Positions 8,630-13,806 of a stretch of 13,806 nt of DNA are shown piece by piece. The stretch lies in the NCBI GenBank assembly GCA_964639275.1, contig CAZXCQ010000176.1, forward strand, positions 1 through 13,806, written 5' to 3'. The translations under genes were made by a program, and so were the position numbers. This DNA is from CAZXCQ01 sp964639275 (GTDB lineage: Bacteria; Desulfobacterota; DSM-4660; Desulfatiglandales; Desulfatiglandaceae). Numbering within the stretch: position 1 is the first letter of the stretch; the number at the start of each line of letters is the position of its first letter. The notes under the pieces are model-generated. The model searched no databases, was not told the origin of the DNA, and was given only the letters and a program-made list of their open reading frames with translations.

Positions 8630-9284
8630 AACCCATTCCGCGAACCGTGTGGATCATCTTGGGTTCAAAATCCCTGTCAACTTTGTTTCGCAGGCGGCAG
8701 ACCAGCACGTCTACCACGTTGGTCTGTGGATCAAAGCTGTAATCGTATACATGCTCTAGGATAGAGGTCTTTGAAACGATACGGCCTTTGTTGCGCAGCA
8801 GGTATTCCAGCAGGGCAAATTCCCGCGAAGGCAGGCTGATCGGGTCCCCCCCACGGCTGGCCTCTCGTGTCAGGAGATCAATGGACAGGTCACCGGCGCT
8901 GAGTGCGGAGGGGTCTGAACTCTGGCTGGCCCGCCGGATCAGGGCCTGCATCCGGGCAAGAAGCTCGGAGAAGGAAAACGGCTTGGTCATATAGTCATCC
9001 CCCCCGGTCTGGAGCCCCCTGACGCGATCATCCACGCTCCGTTTTGCGCTGAGGATAAGGACCGGTGTCCGTATATCCTTTTCCCGGAGCCGCTCAATCA
9101 AGGAGAGACCGTCAAGACCCGGTAACATGATATCCACCACTGCCGCGTCATAGGGTTCGGTCACGGCAAGATGAAGCCCATCCACGCCATCGTAGGCCGC
9201 ATCCACGGCAAAACCCGCCTCCCTCAGCCCCTTTGAAACAAAAGAGGAGATCTTCTTGTCATCCTCAACGATCAAAATCCGCAT
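8610..9284 (-). CDS. OmpR/PhoB-family response regulator
   Basis: The 224-residue regulator has a receiver domain at about 1-115, with the acidic pair Asp8/Asp9 (VEDDKK), phospho-acceptor Asp51 (VVDIMLPG), switch Ser78 (LILSAK) and Lys100 (YMTKPF). A winged-helix DNA-binding domain covers about 125-222, with the family's LPSREFALLEYLLRNKG block and the C-terminal VDVLVCRLRNKVD and TVRGMGYVLK blocks. Start ATG 9282-9284 (read leftward) is preceded by AAGGA four nt away. It is the first gene of a leftward operon with the kinase and the mtfA-like gene. It probably autoregulates and controls envelope genes; no repeated operator was recognised in the 285 bp upstream. The family call is secure; the regulon is unknown. 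Confidence 0.95.
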   Translation of the reverse strand: MRILIVEDDKKISSFVSKGLREAGFAVDAAYDGVDGLHLAVTEPYDAAVVDIMLPGLDGLSLIERLREKDIRTPVLILSAKRSVDDRVRGLQTGGDDYMTKPFSFSELLARMQALIRRASQSSDPSALSAGDLSIDLLTREASRGGDPISLPSREFALLEYLLRNKGRIVSKTSILEHVYDYSFDPQTNVVDVLVCRLRNKVDRDFEPKMIHTVRGMGYVLKEK

Positions 9285-9488
9285 CTCTTCCTTATCACCC
9301 CCTCCGGGATCTTTGCCGAATTTGCCCCTGAACCTCTAAACCCACAATCCCTTCTCCCATAAACGGTTTTGAGGACTATGACACAACCAGGGACTGATGT
9401 AAAGTTTTGAACAAGAGTCTCTCAGGCACAGACGACGGCATGGGATTTGAAATGGACGCTCTAATGGAATCGTTCGGATTTTGAACCC

Positions 9489-9518
9489 TTGACATTTGAA
9501 TTCTCCTCAATGCATAAA
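9489..9518 (+). promoter_or_regulatory. Candidate sigma70-type promoter for the dehydrogenase gene
   Basis: A perfect -35 hexamer TTGACA (9489-9494) is followed 18 bp later by CATAAA (9513-9518), which matches four of six -10 positions. It lies 52 bp before the chosen ATG at 9570. The rest of the divergent gap 9285-9569 shows no clear promoter for the leftward regulator operon. Confidence 0.5.
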
Positions 9519-9569
9519 CAGAATGTGCTGTAATCCTTTTCCTCATAGGAGGCAAGGGACAATCCTTAA

Positions 9570-10511
9570 ATGGCAGGTTCAGAGGACATGGATAATAAAA
9601 TCAAAACGATTGGGTTTATTGGCCTCGGGGCCATGGGTTATGGCATGGCCAGCAACATTGTCCAATCCGGGTTTTCTGCCATCGTCTTTGATATAGACGA
9701 GAAAAAGATACGCGCGGTGGTAGACAGAGGCGCCGCCGCATCTGAATCGATCAAATCGCTGGGCCGCAATAGCAATGTCATCATAACGATGCTTCCGGAT
9801 GAACGGGCGGTAGAAACGGTCTATCTTGGAGAAGATGGCCTCTGTGCTTCGGTCAAAAATGGGGGCATCCTGATTGACATGGGGACAACCTCGGTAGAGC
9901 TTCTTGAAGAGATACGCAAGCAGGGAAGAACCAGGGGGGCAAAGCTATTGGGGGCGCCTGTGAGTGGAGGGGCCATAGGCGCTGCAGAAGCCACGCTTAC
10001 CATCATGGTCGGCGGCGATAGGGAGGCCTTTGACACGTGCCGGGATTTATTGCAGACCATGGGGAAGAAAGTTGTCTATACAGGGGCGCTGGGGTCTGCA
10101 ACAGTGGTCAAACTGGTGAATAACCTTCTCCTCTTCATAAAATGCGCTGCCATTGCCGAAGGTTTTGTCCTGGGAGTCAAAGCCGGCGTATCCACGGATG
10201 TCCTTTACGACCTTATTTCCTCCAGCAGCGGCACAGACTGGGCACTTGAGACCATATTTTCCAGGTATGCCTTTTGCGGCAGATTCACACCACCCAGTTT
10301 TGCATTAGCCGGTGTCCTGAAAGACCTGGGTCTTGCGCGGAAAATGGCCAAAGAACACCATGTCCCCACGGAACTGGCAGACCTCACTTATGCACTGTTT
10401 CAAAAGGCAGTGGATTCGGGGAAGGGTGATCTCGATTTTTCGGCCATCATATCCCTCCTTGAGGAGGAAGCGGGGGTGACGGTCCGGTTTGGCCAACCCT
10501 TATCGAAATAG
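9570..10511 (+). CDS. Beta-hydroxyacid dehydrogenase (3-hydroxyisobutyrate / tartronate semialdehyde type)
   Basis: The 313-residue NAD(P)-dependent oxidoreductase has a Rossmann motif GLGAMGYGMA at about 18-27, with Asp41 at the end of the second strand (VFDID). The substrate-binding block GAPVSGG lies at about 128-134, and the cofactor/catalytic block GSATVVKLVNN carries the family catalytic Lys181. An all-helical C-terminal dimerisation domain follows from about 185. Length fits the family (about 290-310). The start is ATG 9570 with AAGGGA 10 nt upstream; ATG 9588 (residue 7) is an alternative, and the strong AGGAGG at 9547-9552 is 17 nt away from 9570, rather far. Members interconvert a 3-hydroxyacid and its semialdehyde; the substrate cannot be assigned here. 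It converges with the MmgE/PrpD gene, with only 5 bp between the two stops and no terminator visible. Confidence 0.88.
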   Translation: MAGSEDMDNKIKTIGFIGLGAMGYGMASNIVQSGFSAIVFDIDEKKIRAVVDRGAAASESIKSLGRNSNVIITMLPDERAVETVYLGEDGLCASVKNGGILIDMGTTSVELLEEIRKQGRTRGAKLLGAPVSGGAIGAAEATLTIMVGGDREAFDTCRDLLQTMGKKVVYTGALGSATVVKLVNNLLLFIKCAAIAEGFVLGVKAGVSTDVLYDLISSSSGTDWALETIFSRYAFCGRFTPPSFALAGVLKDLGLARKMAKEHHVPTELADLTYALFQKAVDSGKGDLDFSAIISLLEEEAGVTVRFGQPLSK

Positions 10512-10516
10512 TTCGG

Positions 10517-11860
10517 TTATTTCCCGGCAAAGGTCGTCTTCTCAAAAAAACCTGTCAGATCCTCAATCTGTTCAAGATTCGAGATCATCTCCCATGTCTC
10601 CTCCATGTCGTCCGGGGTCAGAACGTCTTTTGTGTACTTGCGGTAGAGGTCTTTGAACTGATCCTGAGTTAGCGGGAACTGCGGCCCGCCCAGTGCCTGC
10701 TGCTTCTCTTTAATAACCCGGTCCCCGCTCTTTAACGATACCGTTATGCGGGCCACGCCACTCATAAATTCAGGGGGCCAGCCGGGGTGGTTGGTTACTG
10801 ATACCTTTGGCCATACAGTCTGGAATCGAGGGTCAGAAAGTCTTTGAGGCGTAAAATGATGGCTCTCAATGTCACCATCCAGCATTAATGCCGCCATGAT
10901 ATGCTGGAAACTGAATCTGGCGTCCTCGGTATCCTTTGGGTGTGGACGATTGCACGTATTGTCCACAGGTCCCACGTCGATCTCTACCTGTCTTATCTCA
11001 TCATAGGACAATTTCTGTTCGGTTAGGATGTCGAGCATCATATCGATATGACGGTGGGTCAGGAAACAGCAGGGGTATTTCTTGACCCATATCTCGTGCA
11101 CCCGCCAATCAGAACCCCCAAGGCCCTCAACGATTTCCTGGATATCTATTTCATCCTCATGTCCGGCATAGAGGTCGTGCAGCCATTTTTCGATGTTCGG
11201 GTTGCCGGTCATACCGCTTTGGGCAAATAGTGCGGCCATCAGCCCATCCTTGCACGCACCCGCAGATTCGATATAGTGGGCATCGGTACCGAAGTTGACA
11301 ATAAACCCGCCTGCCCTTCCCATGGCGATCCCCAACGCCCGTTTCAGCTGTTCAGGATCGAGGTTAAGGGCTTTCCCCGCTGTAACTGCCGCGCCAATGA
11401 CCCCATAAAAAGGAAGATCGGTATAGCCTTTAAAAGAGAGGGGGAACATACCCACGCGATTCATGATCTCCAGCCCCAAAGCAGAGGCCGTGATGACCTC
11501 TTTGCCTGTGAGCCCGAGCTTTTCAGCCATGGGAAATATGACTGGAAAGACCGTAATATCGCTGGTGGCCGAAGGAAACTGGTCATCTTCCAATTCTGCG
11601 GCATGGGAAGTGATGCCATTTACAAAGACGGCGTCTTCAAGCCCACAGCGAAACCCTCCGCCCATGACCCCCACCTCTGCCAGACCCTGTTTCGACTTGA
11701 CATAATCTGCCGTCTTGATCCCTGCCTGCGTGGTGGAACCCAAAAGCATGGCCGCTATTATTTTGGAAGACAGGTGCTTTACAAAGGAAACCGTCTCCCT
11801 CGGGATATCATCATAGGTTGTTTCGGCTACGAATTTGGCGATTTGATCTGCTACTGGCAC
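10517..11860 (-). CDS. MmgE/PrpD-family protein
   Basis: The product has 447 residues. Start is GTG at 11860 (read leftward), well supported by GGAGG with an 8-nt spacer. It shows the MmgE/PrpD layout: a helical domain with NGITSHAAELEDDQ (about 81-94, His86), GTDAHYIESAGACKDGLMAA (about 191-210, equivalent to the family's Gly/Ala-rich active-site region), and KKYPCCFLTHRHID (260-273), then an alpha/beta lid domain with VSVTNHPGWPPEF-type sequence. The family includes 2-methylcitrate dehydratase, cis-aconitate decarboxylase and iminodisuccinate epimerase, and most members are uncharacterised, so the reaction is not assigned. The CaiB/BaiF CoA-transferase remnant lies 84 bp upstream on the same strand and was probably the preceding gene of an operon. 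Its own promoter is not evident. Confidence 0.85.
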   Translation of the reverse strand: MPVADQIAKFVAETTYDDIPRETVSFVKHLSSKIIAAMLLGSTTQAGIKTADYVKSKQGLAEVGVMGGGFRCGLEDAVFVNGITSHAAELEDDQFPSATSDITVFPVIFPMAEKLGLTGKEVITASALGLEIMNRVGMFPLSFKGYTDLPFYGVIGAAVTAGKALNLDPEQLKRALGIAMGRAGGFIVNFGTDAHYIESAGACKDGLMAALFAQSGMTGNPNIEKWLHDLYAGHEDEIDIQEIVEGLGGSDWRVHEIWVKKYPCCFLTHRHIDMMLDILTEQKLSYDEIRQVEIDVGPVDNTCNRPHPKDTEDARFSFQHIMAALMLDGDIESHHFTPQRLSDPRFQTVWPKVSVTNHPGWPPEFMSGVARITVSLKSGDRVIKEKQQALGGPQFPLTQDQFKDLYRKYTKDVLTPDDMEETWEMISNLEQIEDLTGFFEKTTFAGK

Positions 11861-11944
11861 GATAATCTCCTCCGATTCATCTCAATTGGTGGCAAGCCCT
11901 AAACAGGTTATTAACCCCACAATTAGACGAGCGTCATTCCACGA

Positions 11945-12470
11945 TTATCCCTGTCTGAGTTCCTTCGTAATCCGCTCGTTGTGTTCGCCCAGATTAGGAG
12001 CAGGGTTTCGCTTGGGTGGATCAGGAAATTTGGGCATCTTGATGGGGTTGCCCTGCATGATGAGTTCGCCCATGACCGGATCTTTGACAGTGACGACCAT
12101 ATTGCGGGCCCTGGTTTGCGGTTGATCCACCACCTCCCGTATGTCCTGGACAGGCGCGACCCGCAACCTCGCCTTCCTGAGGATTCGAAGCCAGTGATCT
12201 GTTGTCCTCCCAATATCCCTGCCAGGGTCTTGAAGGCGCTGTCGATGGAGCTGGAGATGATGACCTGTCCGTCTGCGGTCTTATAACTGCCAAAGGGCAT
12301 AATGCCATATGGTTCCTCCTGCACCGTGTCTGTCCAGAGAGAGTTTATGGACATATGCCCGTTACCTGCATAAAAGGGGCATGAGACAGGGGGTTCCTTG
12401 TGTCCGGAGCAGGACATGGCCATGTTCCGTATCATCAGCGCAGTCTGGATGGGACTACCGATAAGACAAG
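11945..12470 (-). pseudogene. CaiB/BaiF family CoA-transferase remnant
   Basis: Two reading frames of the minus strand carry matching halves of one protein. From about 12470 to 12205 one frame reads LIGSPIQTALMIRNMAM, then GNGHMSI and PYGIMPFGSYKTADGQVII, ending AFKTLAGILGG. From about 12205 to the stop at 11945 another frame reads TTDHWLRILRKARLRVAPVQ, DIREVVDQPQTRARNM and ends in a GEHNERITKELRQG-type C-terminus. These blocks are typical of the C-terminal half of formyl-CoA/carnitine-type CoA-transferases. The roughly 40 residues that normally separate them are missing and the frame changes at the junction. The N-terminal half, including the catalytic Asp region, is absent. The gene is therefore non-functional as sequenced. 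It lies upstream of, and on the same strand as, the MmgE/PrpD gene. Confidence 0.8.
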
Positions 12471-12532
12471 GAGTATATGGAGCATGGTTCCTTCCTGTCA
12501 ACCGAAAACAGTTGTGGGGTCTGCGGAGGGCC

Positions 12533-12579
12533 TTGACACTTATTTGCTCTTCTGTATTATACATTTGTGTATAATATAC
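12533..12579 (+). promoter_or_regulatory. Strong promoter with overlapping palindromic operator-like repeat
   Basis: TTGACA (12533-12538), a 16-bp spacer and TATTAT (12555-12560) make a near-consensus sigma70 promoter. The -10 lies inside a perfect 8-bp inverted repeat, TATTATAC (12555-12562) and GTATAATA (12569-12576); the right arm is part of an 11-bp palindrome GTATAATATAC (12569-12579). Dyad symmetry over the -10 is typical of a repressor operator. The first downstream ORF is at 12610. The segment is much more AT-rich than the flanking DNA. Confidence 0.6.
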
Positions 12580-12609
12580 AATAGTAAAATAGCAAAAGAG
12601 GTTAGACTT

Positions 12610-12753
12610 ATGAAATCTGCCGGGTTTAATAACCCGTCATCTATCCAAAGAGCAATTACGCGAATGATCAAGCTCAATATTCTGTTTGAAACCGGCGGTG
12701 AATACAGATTTGTAAATCCTTTTTTCAGGGCCTGGCTTCCTTACAGAGGATAA
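12610..12753 (+). CDS. 47-residue winged-helix tail, probable remnant of an AAA-type ATPase
   Basis: ATG 12610 is preceded by GAGG at 12598-12601 (8-nt spacer) and lies about 50 bp after the -10 of a strong promoter, so it may be expressed. The product contains SSIQRAITRMIKLNILFE followed by GGEYRFVNPFFRAWL. This closely resembles the C-terminal winged-helix end of archaeal-type/AAA ATPases (serine-rich turn, helix, then Y-R-F-x-[DN]-P-F-F-x-x-W-L). Similarity may extend a little upstream in frame (about 12582, IAKEV). The P-loop ATPase domain, about 300 residues in the full family, is absent. It is more likely a fragment than a designed small protein, but the intact ribosome site and promoter keep the second option open. 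The family call is from memory of the motif. Confidence 0.5.
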   Translation: MKSAGFNNPSSIQRAITRMIKLNILFETGGEYRFVNPFFRAWLPYRG

Positions 12754-12839
12754 TATTGTTGTGTATTGATCTCACTCACGCAAAACGGCCTTGAGCTGAA
12801 ATGGGATTGCAAGGATATCAGAGGGGTTTCATCCTTACG

Positions 12840-12981
12840 GTGGGCTGCCAGTAATTGGCATGGGGTCACATCTCGGGCCGTTTTCTTTTTGGGAAAGGGG
12901 GCTTACACAAACAGAAAAACAGCAGACATGTTTGGGATAACTTATACGGCCGTCAGGCATATTGTAAAAAAGCCAAAGTGA
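12840..12981 (+). pseudogene. Possible C-terminal remnant of a REP-associated (Y1-type) transposase
   Basis: The last part of a 71-codon frame (12766-12981) reads GAYTNRKTADMFGITYTAVR just before its stop. That pattern, a helix-turn-helix of the form T-N-x-x-[IT]-x-x-x-F-G-[IV]-[ST]-Y-x-A-V, is what I know from the C-terminal tail of many Y1/REP-associated tyrosine transposases. The catalytic HUH motif and Tyr are not present anywhere nearby, and residues before about 12895 are not recognisable. If real it is only a tail. It lies 87 bp after the ATPase-like fragment. Confidence 0.35.
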
Positions 12982-13329
12982 AGATAAAACCCTTCGACAT
13001 TTCCGGAAAAACTATGCCCTTCTCAGTTCACAAATCAAGATGTGCCCCCACTTTCCTGACTTTCCTTTAGCTTCATTCCGTGCAAGATTCAGGTTATATT
13101 TTAAAAGGCCGTCCCGCCTCGCCCCATTTTCTTGCGTTGACTATTTGGGGCATCCATCTTTTGGTCTCATATCGGTTTCTGCAATACGGTTGTAATATCA
13201 TACTCGTAAAGCCCCATATCTTGTGCACATTTCTCACTTGAAACCCAACGTTTTTTTGCCTATACCTCGTCTATACAAAAAAGCTTTTATCGCCTTCAGG
13301 AGGTCTATCTCATTCAAAAGAGGAGGATC
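12982..13329. other. Non-coding stretch, no recognisable gene
   Basis: I find no plausible gene on either strand in these 348 bp, no RNA gene and no convincing repeat. The last 10 bases include AGGAGG (13321-13326), which serves the methyltransferase start. Composition is more AT-rich than the left part of the window, consistent with decayed sequence. Confidence 0.5.
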
Positions 13330-13806
13330 ATGCCTGTACAATTCCTCGATAAGACAGATATATGGACCCCAGTTGATATTATTGAATCCGGTATTGAGAG
13401 GCATCGGGTGTACTCTACGCGGCTGGGTGTTCTTTATGCAGGGGACTGCCTAGAGCTCCTGACCTATGTCCAAGCTGAAGCCATCGATACGGTATTTGCG
13501 GACCCCCCTTTAACCTCTCTAAGGAATATGGAGCAAAGGTAAACGACGATCGTCCGGAGGACGACTATATTCAATGGTGCAAGGAGTGGCATGATCACTG
13601 TGTTCGGGTGCTAAAACCAGGTGGGGCTCTCTTTGTCTATGGGCTCCGGTACGGTACTGGTTGAAGCATGCCTGATGGGAATCAGTTCGATCGGCATAGA
13701 CGCCAGCCCGTTCTGCAGATTCATGTCTCAGACGAAAATTGACGCGCCCACCATGTCTCTAACCCGGGCAAGGAATGCGCTCTTCAATTATGAAGAGGTA
13801 TTTGCC
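13330..13806 (+). pseudogene. Beta-class DNA methyltransferase, frameshifted and internally deleted, runs off the window
   Basis: ATG 13330 follows AGGAGG (13321-13326) with a short 3-nt spacer. The first frame encodes GVLYAGDCLELL and AIDTVFADPP, the lead-in to the catalytic DPPF/Y motif IV of N4/N6-type methylases. At 13503-13508 a run of six C is one base short: adding one C would continue as DPPFNLSKEYGAK, then WCKEWHDHCVRVLKPGGALF (13509-13640). In the actual sequence the first frame instead stops at TAA 13540-13542. At about 13638-13646 the sequence jumps directly from LFVYG to MGSGTVLVEACLMGISSIGI, the SAM-binding motif I region, back in the first frame and open to the right edge. The roughly 100 or more residues that normally separate these parts, which help in target recognition, are missing. 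Motif order IV then I indicates the beta class. Two independent lesions argue for a dead gene. Confidence 0.82.

Noticed and set aside
11276..11902. 208-codon plus-strand ORF antisense to the MmgE/PrpD gene
   Set aside because: No recognisable motifs, no ribosome site, and it lies opposite a conserved gene; it is a shadow frame.
12782..12884. 9-bp inverted repeat AAAACGGCC/GGCCGTTTT as ends of a small mobile element
   Set aside because: The spacer is 85 bp, there are no flanking target duplications, and a match this size can occur by chance over a 14-kb window.
13223..13453. 76-codon plus-strand ORF before and across the methyltransferase start
   Set aside because: Its frame disagrees with the methyltransferase homology, it has no ribosome site and no recognisable feature.
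13503..13508. Phase-variable methyltransferase switch at the C run
   Set aside because: Six C is short for efficient slippage and the gene also carries a second, irreversible lesion (internal deletion), so an active switch is unlikely.

Overview
The window looks like chromosomal DNA of a Gram-negative bacterium, GC-rich and densely coded. The Bat operon, an HtrA/Do protease with a Phe/Gly/Gln-rich loop, a membrane-anchored MtfA and the MmgE/PrpD plus CaiB/BaiF repertoire would suit a Desulfobacterota (former Deltaproteobacteria) member. That placement is inference from protein style, not from a marker gene.

Positions 1-4726 (+) carry the end of a Bat (aerotolerance-type) operon: a 5'-truncated BatB-BatC fusion (VWA domain, then TPRs and a Lys/Gln/Asn-rich tail), BatD and BatE, joined by stop/start overlaps and each with its own Shine-Dalgarno sequence. 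After a 101-bp gap, 4828-6300 (+) encodes a periplasmic Do/HtrA serine protease with two PDZ domains and an intact triad. Together these are envelope functions: a predicted membrane or periplasmic VWA/TPR complex and a protein quality-control protease.

Positions 6329-9284 (-) form a tight operon converging on the protease: OmpR-type response regulator, HAMP histidine kinase, and a membrane-anchored MtfA-type zinc peptidase. The arrangement suggests a stress-sensing module, but no regulon can be read from the sequence. A 285-bp divergent intergenic region (9285-9569) holds a reasonable sigma70-type promoter for the rightward gene.

Positions 9570-11860 hold two intact metabolic genes that converge with a 5-bp gap: a 3-hydroxyisobutyrate/tartronate-semialdehyde-type dehydrogenase (+) and an MmgE/PrpD-family protein (-). 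Upstream of the latter, on the same strand, lies a dead CaiB/BaiF CoA-transferase gene that was probably its operon partner.

From about 11945 to the right edge the DNA is mostly gene debris: the CoA-transferase remnant (N-terminal half lost, out-of-frame internal deletion), a 47-codon winged-helix tail resembling the C-terminus of AAA-type ATPases behind a near-consensus promoter with a palindromic operator-like sequence, a tail resembling the C-terminus of REP-associated (Y1) transposases, and a DNA methyltransferase broken by a one-base loss in a C run inside its catalytic motif and by an internal deletion. I see no tRNA, rRNA, CRISPR array or intact insertion sequence. I found no convincing new multi-gene system. 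The points most worth a second look are the broken methyltransferase, the promoter/operator in front of the 47-codon ORF, and the response regulator-kinase-MtfA operon.
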